From: JAXGZG01 sp050952065
GTDB lineage: Bacteria; Bacillota; Sulfobacillia; Fermentithermobacillales; Fermentithermobacillaceae
DNA length: 64,000 nt
NCBI GenBank assembly: GCA_050952065.1
Contig: JBMNKF010000007.1
Coordinates: forward strand, 371,325 to 435,324
Direction: 5' to 3'
The position numbers and the translations under genes were made by a program. Below the pieces are notes generated by a model. The model did not search any database and was not told the origin of the DNA. It worked only from the letters and a program-made list of their open reading frames with translations. Below are positions 40,835 to 50,003 of the stretch, one piece after another; positions within the stretch are counted from its first letter, which is position 1; every line of letters starts with the position of its first letter.

Positions 40835-42727
40835 TCACTGTCGCGGAGGACGAATCGTCTGAATAGAGACTTTACCGCCTACGATCGTGCGCACCACAGC
40901 CGAAGAACCTTGCCACGTGAACCTAATCTCGCGCCTCTCACCGGAACGCAGATTCCCGTCGAAAACCTGGCGTTCACCTTGCTGATCCTTGACGAACACT
41001 TGGACATTGACCATGCCGCCCCTAGGGTCATAGGGCGCTTCCACAACCTTCACAGCCGTATGCTCGTTGGCGCCGGGGCGCGAGGCCACAACCAGCGAAA
41101 CCTTGGTTCTAAAGGGTACCTCTTCGCCAGGTTCGGGAGATTGGCTTATGACTCGCCCTTCCGGCACATCAGGGTCTTCTCTCAGGACGATATTTCCCAC
41201 ATCGAGAAGACGCTCCTCTATCAGTCTAACGGCTTCATCCTGCATCTTCCCAATCACATCTGGAACCTCTGCGGTAATCGGTTCGGGGCCCTTAGACACT
41301 TCCAGATCTACGAATGAGTCCCTGGGGACATCCAAACCTGGATAGGGATTCTGGCCAATCACGAGGCCCTTCGCCACAGTATCGCTGGCGACCTCTCTGA
41401 TGTTGCCTACTTGAATGCCTGCGTTTTGGATTTCTACAATCGCTTCCGTCTGGGTCATACCTCTGACTTCGGGAACTCTAGCGAGACTCTGACCCTTTGA
41501 AATGAGGCAGTAGATCACCCGGCCCTTCTTGGCTTGCTCTCCACCCAAAGGATTCTGCTCTATCACTTGACCTCTGGCTAAGGTATCGTGGGGTCTTTCG
41601 CCTGCGATCTGAAACACGAAGCCTGCCTCATTTACGATGTTTTGGGCTTCAATGTAGTTCTTGCCCACTACATCGGGGACCGTCAGTATTGGAACGGTGA
41701 GCCATGCCTTTATCCGCAAGAACGCATACGTTCCCAGAACCAGCACTACAACAGCAAGAGCCAAGAATACCTTGGCACCCGCTGACATCCGTCTTCTCTT
41801 GACCGGTCGCCTCCCCAAGTCTACCTCATCTCCTTCGGAGAGCTTCACAGAGGCCTCTCTCTCCACGCTCTTGGATGGAGGTGACTCCAGGCGAACCCCC
41901 GTCTCAATGCTCCTTATGGCTTCCAGCATATGTTCAGCCGAAGAAAACCTGTCTGCCGGATTCTTGGCCAAAGCCTTTTGCACCAGTTCATCCACTTCGG
42001 GAGGCACATCGGGACGCGATGATCCTACCCTCGGGACTTCTCCTTGAACATGCTGTAAGGCAACCGCCACAGGACTATCTCCGCCAAAAGGAGGCTTGCC
42101 GGTGAGCATCTCGTACAATACCACGCCCAAGGAGTACAGATCCGAGTGAACCGTCACAGTGCCATTCTTGGCCTGCTCTGGTGACAAGTACGGAGCCGAT
42201 CCGATGACCACATCCCGTGACGTGGTGGACACGCCACCCAGAGCCCTGGCAATGCCAAAGTCCGCAACTTTCACGTCACCCTGGGGCGTGATAAGAATAT
42301 TCTGAGGTTTGATGTCCCGGTGAATGATGCGCCTGGCATGAGCGTGAGCAAGACCCTGGCAGATCTTTGAAGTAATCTGTAACGCTTCTGGAACGGAAAG
42401 CCTGCCCCGGGCTCTTAGCATGTCCCTAAGCGTTTCGCCCTCAACCAATTCCATTATTATGAAATACAGTCCGCTGTCCTCTCCCACATCGTAGATGCTG
42501 ACTATATTGGGGTGAGACAGAGACGCCACAGACTGAGCTTCCCTGCGGAACCGGCTGATGAACTCGTCGTCTTCGCTCATCTCGGGCCGAAGCACTTTGA
42601 GGGCAACGTTTCTGTCAAGGACGAGGTCATAGGCCTTCCAGACGACGCTCATCCCTCCGCCGCCGAGTCTTTCCAGTATTTTGTACCGATTGAGTACTTT
42701 TCTACCCGCGATGTCTCCCGACGCCAT
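40835..42727 (-). CDS. prkC: PASTA-domain Ser/Thr protein kinase PrkC
   Basis: ATG 42727 (GAGGTGAGG upstream), 630 residues. Kinase domain 1-270: YKILERLGGGGMSVVWKA (P-loop), HRDIKPQNIL (catalytic), DFGIARALGG (Mg), SAPYLSPEQAKNG (activation). One membrane helix at about 322-344 (KVFLALAVVVLVLGTYAFLRI). Three extracellular PASTA repeats (VPDVVGKNYIEAQNIV, VPEVRGMTQTEAIVEI, VPDVIGKMQDEAVRLI) and a C-terminal beta-rich domain. It senses peptidoglycan fragments and in spore formers promotes germination. It follows the phosphatase prpC. Confidence 0.96.
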   Translation of the reverse strand: MASGDIAGRKVLNRYKILERLGGGGMSVVWKAYDLVLDRNVALKVLRPEMSEDDEFISRFRREAQSVASLSHPNIVSIYDVGEDSGLYFIIMELVEGETLRDMLRARGRLSVPEALQITSKICQGLAHAHARRIIHRDIKPQNILITPQGDVKVADFGIARALGGVSTTSRDVVIGSAPYLSPEQAKNGTVTVHSDLYSLGVVLYEMLTGKPPFGGDSPVAVALQHVQGEVPRVGSSRPDVPPEVDELVQKALAKNPADRFSSAEHMLEAIRSIETGVRLESPPSKSVEREASVKLSEGDEVDLGRRPVKRRRMSAGAKVFLALAVVVLVLGTYAFLRIKAWLTVPILTVPDVVGKNYIEAQNIVNEAGFVFQIAGERPHDTLARGQVIEQNPLGGEQAKKGRVIYCLISKGQSLARVPEVRGMTQTEAIVEIQNAGIQVGNIREVASDTVAKGLVIGQNPYPGLDVPRDSFVDLEVSKGPEPITAEVPDVIGKMQDEAVRLIEERLLDVGNIVLREDPDVPEGRVISQSPEPGEEVPFRTKVSLVVASRPGANEHTAVKVVEAPYDPRGGMVNVQVFVKDQQGERQVFDGNLRSGERREIRFTWQGSSAVVRTIVGGKVSIQTIRPPRQ

Positions 42728-42732
42728 GATCC

Positions 42733-43497
42733 TCACCTCTCATCTGCCGAGACCAAAACATCCGGCCACAAGAGAATCACAGTAGTATTGTCGTAACCGC
42801 CCCGGCTATTGGCCGCCTCGACCAACGCCTCCGCAGCTTCCTCTCTTGGGCTATTATTAATAAGATCGACGATCTCCTTTGAATTGACGAGGCTCGTAAG
42901 TCCATCGGTGCAAAGCAGTAGGATATCACCTGGACGAAGGGTTTCAGAGTATATTGACGCGACCAAAGAATCCTGAGTGCCCAGCGCACGGGTAAGGACG
43001 TTCCTCCCGGGATGACTCATGGCTTCTTCTTCTGAGATACTCCCGTTACGCACCAGTTCTCCAGTGACAGAGTGGTCGTCGGTGATCTGGCGAATCTTGG
43101 ATCCCGACACTATGTAGGCCCTGCTGTCGCCCACGTGTCCGACGTAGACTCTTCCTTCCTTTTCTTTCACCAGCGCCACTGTCAAGGTCGTGCCCATCCC
43201 GGGAAAACCATCTTTCCCTAACCCTGCCTCAAGCACCAAGCGATTGCTGTGTATGAAGGCCTCCCCAAGGGCAGTTTCGGGATTGTCGCGGGGCAACGCC
43301 AAAATGTAGTCGGCGCAGATCTTAACCGCCATGGTCGAAGCCACTTCTCCGCCATCGTAACCACCTATACCGTCGGCCACCATGGCAAGCCATAGGTCGT
43401 GGTTTCCCAGGGCTCTGACTATCCAAGAGTCTTCGTTGTCTGAACGCACAAGGCCCCTAGACGATTGCGCGCTCCATCTCAACGCCCATCCCCCCAA
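42733..43497 (-). CDS. prpC: PP2C-type protein phosphatase PrpC
   Basis: A 254-residue PPM phosphatase: SAQSSRGLVRSDNEDSWIV, MVADGIGGYDGGEVASTMA (metal-binding DGxGG), YVGHVGDSRAYIVSGSKIRQITDDHSVTGELV, LLCTDGLTSLVNSKEI and GGYDNTTVILL. It reverses PrkC phosphorylation. TTG 43497 is used; TTG 43482, with GGGGGGA upstream, is an equally plausible start. Partner of the overlapping prkC operon. Confidence 0.95.
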   Translation of the reverse strand: MGGWALRWSAQSSRGLVRSDNEDSWIVRALGNHDLWLAMVADGIGGYDGGEVASTMAVKICADYILALPRDNPETALGEAFIHSNRLVLEAGLGKDGFPGMGTTLTVALVKEKEGRVYVGHVGDSRAYIVSGSKIRQITDDHSVTGELVRNGSISEEEAMSHPGRNVLTRALGTQDSLVASIYSETLRPGDILLLCTDGLTSLVNSKEIVDLINNSPREEAAEALVEAANSRGGYDNTTVILLWPDVLVSADER

Positions 43498-43518
43498 TCC
43501 CTCTACGCCAAATAGTTC

Positions 43519-44559
43519 TCATCTTTCTTCTTCGCCAAGACCCAGTTGCCCACAGGCTGCGCTTATGCCTCCTCCAAGACTACGACGCACAGTCACCTTC
43601 ACTCGGTTCCTTTCCAATCGTCTCCGAAACTCCAGAACCTTCCGGGGTTCCGAACGCCTAAATGGGAGCCCGGGCACCTCATTCCAAAGGATCAGATTGA
43701 CCAGAAGATCCATGCCCGACACCAAAGATGCCAGTCTATCGGCCTCCGATGGGGAATCGTTAATCCCTCCCAGAAGCATATACTCGATCGTCACTCGCTG
43801 CCCAGTCGTCAGAGCGTAATCCTTTAGCGCCGACACCACCTGTTCTATGGGGAATCGCTTATTGTACGGCATTATCCGATCTCTCACGTCGTTGGAGGCG
43901 GCATGCAGGGAAACCGCAAGACGAGCCCCACGGGAGTCTTTGGCGAATCTCCGTATGGCGTCGGGAATACCCACCGTAGACACAGTAACCCTTCTACGAG
44001 AAAGCCCATACCCACGAGGATCTGACAGCGTCTCTATAGCCCCTAAGACTTCTCGGTAGTTGAGAAACGGTTCCCCGGTTCCCATAAACACGATGCGTCC
44101 GATTCGCTGCCCCTGGTCGCGGCACATGCCCAAAAGTTCTTCCAGAATCTCGCCTCTTCGCAGATTCCGACCGAAACCCAGTTGAGAAGAAGCACAGAAA
44201 GCGCACCCCACAGGGCATCCTACCTGAGTCGACAGACAGGCCGTCAACCCATAGGAGTACTTCAACACTACGGATTCGCAAACAGGCGTTCCATTCTGGC
44301 CCCAAAGGTATTTCTTCGACCAACCGGCCTCGCCTTCCTGCGCCCGCAACAGGTGTAGCCGTCTGTAATTAGTGAAAGCCTCCAAATACTGCCTGAGAGA
44401 CTGTGGCAAGTCCGTCATCTCGTCAAAGGAAGCCGCAAACCGTTTGAAGGTCCAAGCCCATACTTGTCTTGCCCTGTAGGGTTTCTCACCTTGCAGCGAT
44501 AAGAGATCGGAAAAACTCTGCAGATCTAGATCGAGAAAATTCGGCTTATCGTCTTCCAT
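43519..44559 (-). CDS. rlmN: 23S rRNA/tRNA adenine C2-methyltransferase RlmN
   Basis: A 346-residue radical-SAM enzyme with CPVGCAFCASSQLGFGRNL (three cysteines of the 4Fe-4S cluster), the methyl-acceptor cysteine near the end (SAACGQLG) and the resolving cysteine in the N-terminal ACLSTQVGCP stretch. IVFMGTGEPFLNY and EYMLLGGINDSPSEADRL are conserved. It makes m2A2503. Directly downstream of rsmB (1-base overlap). Confidence 0.96.
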   Translation of the reverse strand: MEDDKPNFLDLDLQSFSDLLSLQGEKPYRARQVWAWTFKRFAASFDEMTDLPQSLRQYLEAFTNYRRLHLLRAQEGEAGWSKKYLWGQNGTPVCESVVLKYSYGLTACLSTQVGCPVGCAFCASSQLGFGRNLRRGEILEELLGMCRDQGQRIGRIVFMGTGEPFLNYREVLGAIETLSDPRGYGLSRRRVTVSTVGIPDAIRRFAKDSRGARLAVSLHAASNDVRDRIMPYNKRFPIEQVVSALKDYALTTGQRVTIEYMLLGGINDSPSEADRLASLVSGMDLLVNLILWNEVPGLPFRRSEPRKVLEFRRRLERNRVKVTVRRSLGGGISAACGQLGLGEEER

Positions 44560-45899
44560 TATGAGGCTTCAATCCTTTTGTTCGTTCCCGTCTTGACCGC
44601 CTTACCTACAAAAAAGCCGTCAGTCCCAGATATGTGGGGCAAGAGATAGCGAAACCCGGGTCCTTGAAAACGGCTATCTTCCGAAAAAAGGCCGCGAATC
44701 GGGTCCATGGCCGGATCTTCGGGGCGGAATTCGGGCCTCCGTTCTAAGAAATCGCGCCATACCTTCTCGTTTTCTTCTTCCGTGATCGTGCAAGTGCTGT
44801 AAACCAATACCCCGCCCAACTTCACGCGGGATGAAGCTTTTTCCAGGAGGACTCTTTGCCTGGCCGCCATGACAGGGACGTCTTCTGGACGCCTGTTCCA
44901 CCTGAGATCCGGGTTTCGCCTCAGAACACCCAGGCCAGAACAAGGCGCGTCCAGAAGAACTCTATCGAACAAGTCATCGGGCACGTCCTGGGTTGCATCC
45001 AGAACTTGAATTGTGAGGTTCGTGAGGCCCAAACGGCGTCGCGCGTCGTGAACCATGTCTAGCCTCTTAGGATCAATGTCAGTGGCCAGAACCTTACCGG
45101 AACACCCCACCAGGGCTGCGGCGTGCGTAGCTTTTCCGCCCGGAGCCGAGCACACATCCCACACAGTATTACCCGGCCGTGGATCCAGCACCATTCCAAT
45201 GGCCATGGCGCCTTCATCCTGTACCGTGAAATGACCCTCTCTATAACCCGGCATATCGGCGACTCTGCCGCCGGATGTGACCTTAACGGACTCTGGCAGG
45301 TTACCTATCTGCGCTCTATATCCCGAATGGATTAGGCGTTCCAAGAAGTCATCTCTGGACACTTTGGCCGTGTTCACTCTGAGGTGCAAAGGGGGCACCC
45401 GGTTTTGCACAGCGCAGTACCTGATTGCATCGGATAGGCCAAAACGTCTTACCAACAAGTCCACAATCCACTCGGGGTACGAATATCGGACGGAGACATA
45501 CTGCAAAGGATTCCGATCCAGAGACGGGACTTCCACATGCCCCAGACACCTAGCAATCTCCCTCAGTACCCCATTGCAGTACGCCTTATGGCCTTTGGTC
45601 TTAAGACAGCTCACCACAGAATCGATAGCGGCGTAGGGAGGAATCCCCATGAGAAGGAATTGCGTTACGCCCAGCCTCATGGCATTTCTGAGGATAGCCG
45701 GGAGCAGTTCTAACGGCCTCTTGGAGAAACTCCCCAAGTACCAGTCCACAAGCCCCAGCCACTTGGTGGTAGTGTTCACCAGATCCAGCGCAAAAGAGCG
45801 CTCTCGAGAATCATCAATGGCATCCAAAGACAAGGCCCGTGAGTCATCCTCCCGGGCTGTCAGTATTGCGAGCGAGACCTCTCGGGCATTAGGTTTCAC
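44559..45899 (-). CDS. rsmB: 16S rRNA (cytosine-967-C5)-methyltransferase RsmB
   Basis: A 446-residue protein with a NusB-like RNA-binding N-terminal domain (FALDLVNTTTKWLGLVDWYLGSF ... ILRNAMRLGVTQFLLMGIPPYAAIDSVV) and a SAM-dependent C-terminal domain: VWDVCSAPGGKATHAAAL, LLDAPCSGLGVLRRNPDLRW (one catalytic cysteine) and LVYSTCTITEEENEKV (nucleophile). It belongs to the fmt-rsmB-rlmN block. Confidence 0.96.
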   Translation of the reverse strand: MKPNAREVSLAILTAREDDSRALSLDAIDDSRERSFALDLVNTTTKWLGLVDWYLGSFSKRPLELLPAILRNAMRLGVTQFLLMGIPPYAAIDSVVSCLKTKGHKAYCNGVLREIARCLGHVEVPSLDRNPLQYVSVRYSYPEWIVDLLVRRFGLSDAIRYCAVQNRVPPLHLRVNTAKVSRDDFLERLIHSGYRAQIGNLPESVKVTSGGRVADMPGYREGHFTVQDEGAMAIGMVLDPRPGNTVWDVCSAPGGKATHAAALVGCSGKVLATDIDPKRLDMVHDARRRLGLTNLTIQVLDATQDVPDDLFDRVLLDAPCSGLGVLRRNPDLRWNRRPEDVPVMAARQRVLLEKASSRVKLGGVLVYSTCTITEEENEKVWRDFLERRPEFRPEDPAMDPIRGLFSEDSRFQGPGFRYLLPHISGTDGFFVGKAVKTGTNKRIEAS

Positions 45900-45900
45900 A

Positions 45901-46584
45901 TTACCTCCGCCTGTCCCTTATGAGGAGAAGCCGCAAGAACTGGGCCACAGCTACTGCAGTAGCGGCAACATAGGTTAGGGCGGCTGCGTTGAGCATGTTT
46001 CCTACGACCACTGATTCGTCTGGGCCTACATAGCCCGAAGCCAACAGCATATCCATAGCCCTTCTGGATGCGTTGTATTCCACTGGAAGCGTTATGACCT
46101 GAAAGACCACCGCTCCCAAGAAGAACAAAATGCCTAGATCCATCAAGAACCCGGACTGAGCCAAGAAGCCCACCAAGAAAAGAGGCCAAGCAGCGTTAGA
46201 TGTGAACTGCACCACAGGCACCAATCCGTTCCTGATCGAAAGGGGCGAGTATCCCACAGCATGCTGTACTGCATGACCAACCTCGTGGGCGGCGATACTC
46301 AAGGCTGCCACAGAACGGCCCCCATAAACCTCGCCAGACAGACGAAGTGTCCGGTTTCTAGGATCGTAGTGGTCGGTGAGAGCGCCTGGTACCTGCTCAA
46401 TCCTAACATCCCTTATCCCCGCATAGCCAAGGAGTGAAGCTGCCACCTCAGCAGCGGTTCGACCGCTTCGCGAGTAGACTTGGGCATATGTGGCATAGGT
46501 TGACTTCACCTTGAATTGCGCCCACATAGCGAACACCATGGCTGGAATGACAAAAAGCAAATAGCCCGTATCAAATAGGAACAC
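45901..46584 (-). CDS. Membrane zinc metallopeptidase (YugP-like)
   Basis: A 227-residue peptidase of the Zn_peptidase_2 (DUF, YugP-like) family. It has an N-terminal membrane helix (GYLLFVIPAMVFAMWAQF), the zinc motif SIAAHEVGHAVQHAVGY and several C-terminal helices (GFLMDLGILFFLGAVVFQVITLPVEYNAS ... LTYVAATAVAVAQFLRLL). It lies between def-fmt and rsmB, a known clostridial arrangement. The substrate is unknown. Confidence 0.92.
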   Translation of the reverse strand: MFLFDTGYLLFVIPAMVFAMWAQFKVKSTYATYAQVYSRSGRTAAEVAASLLGYAGIRDVRIEQVPGALTDHYDPRNRTLRLSGEVYGGRSVAALSIAAHEVGHAVQHAVGYSPLSIRNGLVPVVQFTSNAAWPLFLVGFLAQSGFLMDLGILFFLGAVVFQVITLPVEYNASRRAMDMLLASGYVGPDESVVVGNMLNAAALTYVAATAVAVAQFLRLLLIRDRRR

Positions 46585-46608
46585 TATCTTCCCTCCCTTG
46601 TACCGACG

Positions 46609-48042
46609 CTATCCGAACTTCTGAAGTCCAGCGCTTCCTTTAGATCTTCCTATCATGAATGCCCGAAACGACATGGGCTTCTTGCCTTCGGGCTGAACTA
46701 ACTTAACCTGAAGGACGCCAACTCCACATGAGACGAGGCCAAAATCGTCCTCTGTGCGTACAACGGTGCCGGGATCATCCTCCGATTCTAGGGTTGTCAT
46801 ATGCGTCTCCCATATCTTGATACGAATTCCATCCCAGAAAGTAACCGCGCCCGGCCTTGGAGAAAGCCCCCTGACCAGATTATGTATTGAGCGAGCCGGA
46901 AGAGTCCAGTCAATGATCTCTTCCCCTTTCCGAAGGTGAGGTGCCCTAGACGCTTTGCTGTCATCCTGTGCTGTTCTTCCTGCGGTGCCCGACAGGACAC
47001 CGGACATGGCCTCCACAAGACAGTGAGCACCCAGATCCGCCAGGCGTTTCTCCAGAGTACCGTACGTCTCGTCCGAACCAATTTCTACGGTCTTTTGCAG
47101 GCAAATGTCTCCGGCATCCATCTTTTCGCTCATGTATATGACGCTTACACCCGTAATCTTGTCTCCGGCAATAACTGCCCTTTGAACAGGATTGCCCCCT
47201 CTGTACTTAGGTAAGAGCGACGGGTGCAAGTTAAGACAGGCAAACCTAGGCAGTTCTAGGAGCTCCTTGGGAATCTTCTGTCCGAAGGCTACCACTGTGA
47301 TAAAATCTGGCTCCATCTCGCGGATTCTTGCCACCACATCAGGATCGCTTACCGACAAACACTCCAGTACCGGGATACCTAACCGCACTGCGGCCTCCTT
47401 CACGGCAGTGGCCTGGGGAACAAGTTTCCGTCCGGCCGGCCTATCGGGCTGAGTTACTACGAGTTTGACTGTTACTCCCGAATTTACCATGCGTTCTAGT
47501 GACGGCACGGCAAACTCGGGGCTTCCCATGAATACAGTCGTAACACGCTTGTCTTCGCCTGTGGACTCATCTGGTTCCCCCTCTTGAGGCACTTCTTTCA
47601 CCATTGTAGCTCTATCAATGTAGAGGATTCCGTCCAGGTGATCGATCTCATGCTGCAGAGCTCTTGCCAAGAGACCTTCCCCTTCGATCCACGTTTCGTG
47701 CCCGTCTCTATCCAGCGCCTTAACTGACACTCTGGCGTGTCTTTCAACTTCCCCAACGTAACCGGGCCAGCTCAAGCAACCTTCCCAAGCAGTCTCTGTT
47801 TCTTCGGAACGGTCGATAATCTCCGGGTTTATCAGAGAGTAGGGGCCTTCACCGGTGTCTATGACCACAAGGCGACGTGACACCCCTATCTGGGGAGCGG
47901 CCAATCCTGCACCCGAGACAGCCCTCATAGTATCCAACATGGTGTCCAGGGTGTCCCTAACTCCCTTATTGACTCGAATAACCTTTTTCGCCTTCTTACG
48001 AAGGACTGGGTCTCCAAACTCTCGTATGGGAAGTACGGCCAA
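46609..48042 (-). CDS. Fused peptide deformylase and methionyl-tRNA formyltransferase
   Basis: One open frame of 477 codons carries two complete enzymes. Residues 1-148 are a peptide deformylase: motif 1 GAGLAAPQIG (44-53), motif 2 EGCLS (87-91), motif 3 QHEIDHLDG (130-138), with the metal ligands C89, H131 and H135. After a linker of about 20 residues (VPQEGEPDESTGEDKR), residues 167-477 are a methionyl-tRNA formyltransferase: TVFMGSPEFAVPSL, VTQPDRPAGRK, LNLHPSLLPKYRGGNPVQRAV (catalytic N271 and H273) and KMDAGDICLQ, plus the C-terminal domain. In most genomes def and fmt are separate adjacent genes. The fusion removes and adds the formyl group of initiator methionine on one polypeptide. 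Confidence 0.92.
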   Translation of the reverse strand: MAVLPIREFGDPVLRKKAKKVIRVNKGVRDTLDTMLDTMRAVSGAGLAAPQIGVSRRLVVIDTGEGPYSLINPEIIDRSEETETAWEGCLSWPGYVGEVERHARVSVKALDRDGHETWIEGEGLLARALQHEIDHLDGILYIDRATMVKEVPQEGEPDESTGEDKRVTTVFMGSPEFAVPSLERMVNSGVTVKLVVTQPDRPAGRKLVPQATAVKEAAVRLGIPVLECLSVSDPDVVARIREMEPDFITVVAFGQKIPKELLELPRFACLNLHPSLLPKYRGGNPVQRAVIAGDKITGVSVIYMSEKMDAGDICLQKTVEIGSDETYGTLEKRLADLGAHCLVEAMSGVLSGTAGRTAQDDSKASRAPHLRKGEEIIDWTLPARSIHNLVRGLSPRPGAVTFWDGIRIKIWETHMTTLESEDDPGTVVRTEDDFGLVSCGVGVLQVKLVQPEGKKPMSFRAFMIGRSKGSAGLQKFG

Positions 48043-48069
48043 AACACATCACCTTCTCAAAAACCGACA

Positions 48070-50001
48070 TTATGACGCGTCCACGGGCTCTACGTCAAGA
48101 GACACCTTTATATCTGACCCCAAAAGTACGCCCTGAAGGGCCTGGACATATATCTTAACCAAGGTTTTGTGATCGTGGCCGCGCAGGGCAACTTGCCATC
48201 GAGACTGCCCCCTACACTTGGGCTTTGGCGTGGGGATCGGCCCGAGCACGGCAACTCTATCACAATTCTCACAACAGTTCTCCGCGAACAACCTCGCTGC
48301 CTCTTGCACTCTAGAAGCATTCTTCCCGCTGAACCTCACTTTGAAGAAGCATTTCGCCGGCGGGTAACCGAGGCTCTCCCGATTCTCGATTTCTAGGTTG
48401 TAGAAATGCTCCGGATCCGAGAGCCCGAGCACGGCATGATGTTCTGGGTTATACGTTTGGATGACCAAGTGCCCTCCGCCGGAGTCCTGTCTCTCTTCTG
48501 CAAAGGCCAGAAGCTCCGAGAGAAGGTGGAACACCTTTTCTGATGATGTGAAATCCGGGAGGTTTAGGATGGTGTCTCCCGACAAGACTCCCACCATGGC
48601 CACTTTGGGCCTAGGTCGAAGGTTTAGAGCCATCTGAGTGCCCAACAGGCAAGCGGGTCGATTCTCGGCAAAGCGTTCCGAAAGCGATTCTATACTCTGA
48701 TCTCTTGAGGTGTCTTTATCAAGGCGATAGAGGGCAATGCTCGGAAACTTGGACAAGAACTCCTTCTGAGCTCGCTCAACTCCGAAACCTAAGAACCGCC
48801 ATCTGTGTCCCCCGCAAACAGGGCATTCATCCGGGGGAGCCGTCTGGTAGTCGCAGATGTGACACCGAATCGTGGGACCCTTGGAATGGTACGACAAAGG
48901 AGAACCGCAATGGGGACACATCAGCGTATTTCCGCAGTCCTGACAAGTGATCGAGGTCGCCTCGCCTCGCCTATTGAGAAATAGAAATGCCTTCTCGCCT
49001 TTTGAAAAGGTCTCTCTAAGAGCGTCCGCCAGATCTTGGGAGATCACTTCCCTGCGTGTCCCTCCTTTCCTTATGTCTATCACCGTAACTCTACCGGAAA
49101 AGGAGGAGTCCTCTCTCGAAAGCGCCATCTCTCCCGTCTGGACCCTCCTGTAAGCATCCAGGGACGGGTGAGACGCGCCAAGAACCAGATGGTATCCCGC
49201 GAAAGATGCTCTCATTCTCGCAACGGTTCGCCCATGGTAGAAAGGGGTTTCAAGGGACTTGTAAGAATCCGACCATTCATCGTCCACAATGATGGCGCCC
49301 AGTGCGGGCACGTCCACAAACACCGAAGAGCGCGTCCCAAGTACGACACAAGGCCTGTCTGACATGGCCCTCTGCCAAGATTGCCGCCTCACTAGACCCG
49401 TTAGATATGAATGCAGAACCGTTAACCTGCCGCCGGCCACGAGTCTCAGCTCTTTTTCTGCTATGGGGATATCTTTGGTCTCTGGGACCAATACGAGCAC
49501 ACTCTCGCCATGTCCAAGAACGTGTTTAACGGTCTCCCGGTACCTCTCCCATCGATATGGCGCCTTGCCCCATACCAAGAGCGGCTTGGATACTTCTCTC
49601 CTCGGTGGCTTTGGATCGGCGAGGCCCGATACACTTGGGGCTTGAGCAGCGTCCATGGATTCTGGCGTAGCCTGTCTGGCACGAGGTGCGACCGGGGGCC
49701 ACATCAGGGACATTATGCACGAGAGTCCCACACAATAGTGCTCGGCCAGGACTTTGGCGAATTCCAGCATCTTGGGACCCGGAAGAAATCTGAGATCGTA
49801 TGCGTACATGATGTCCTTGACCTGTAAGTCCTTGGGCTCCTGAACTTGTGCCACCACAAAACCATCTCTCCTTTGGGCGCCGAAGGGAACTCGGACCTTG
49901 GCTCCGTACGGAAGAAAGTAATCTTGGGTGAAGCGGTAGGTAAAACGCTTGTCTCCCAGCCTTGGAACATCTATCAAGACATCAACGTAAGTGGCCACCA
50001 A
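48070..50001 (-). CDS. priA: PriA-like primosomal protein lacking ATPase motifs
   Basis: A 643-residue PriA homologue (about 730-800 is usual). The N-terminal 3'-DNA-binding region (VLIDVPRLGDKRFTYRFTQDYFLPYGAKVRVPFGAQRRDGFVV) and the eight zinc-binding cysteines (C353, 356, 362, 365, 380, 383, 393, 396) are kept. The helicase core is degenerate: where Walker A is expected (about 144-152) the sequence reads WGKAPYRWE; the DEEH box is DDEW (240-243); GSATPS is GASHPS (275-280); and the motif VI QVAGRAGR segment is replaced by ELLAFAEER. ATP hydrolysis therefore seems lost, as in actinobacterial PriA. It may still act as a structural replication-restart factor. It follows coaBC by two bases. 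Confidence 0.9.
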   Translation of the reverse strand: MVATYVDVLIDVPRLGDKRFTYRFTQDYFLPYGAKVRVPFGAQRRDGFVVAQVQEPKDLQVKDIMYAYDLRFLPGPKMLEFAKVLAEHYCVGLSCIMSLMWPPVAPRARQATPESMDAAQAPSVSGLADPKPPRREVSKPLLVWGKAPYRWERYRETVKHVLGHGESVLVLVPETKDIPIAEKELRLVAGGRLTVLHSYLTGLVRRQSWQRAMSDRPCVVLGTRSSVFVDVPALGAIIVDDEWSDSYKSLETPFYHGRTVARMRASFAGYHLVLGASHPSLDAYRRVQTGEMALSREDSSFSGRVTVIDIRKGGTRREVISQDLADALRETFSKGEKAFLFLNRRGEATSITCQDCGNTLMCPHCGSPLSYHSKGPTIRCHICDYQTAPPDECPVCGGHRWRFLGFGVERAQKEFLSKFPSIALYRLDKDTSRDQSIESLSERFAENRPACLLGTQMALNLRPRPKVAMVGVLSGDTILNLPDFTSSEKVFHLLSELLAFAEERQDSGGGHLVIQTYNPEHHAVLGLSDPEHFYNLEIENRESLGYPPAKCFFKVRFSGKNASRVQEAARLFAENCCENCDRVAVLGPIPTPKPKCRGQSRWQVALRGHDHKTLVKIYVQALQGVLLGSDIKVSLDVEPVDAS

Positions 50002-50003
50002 GA

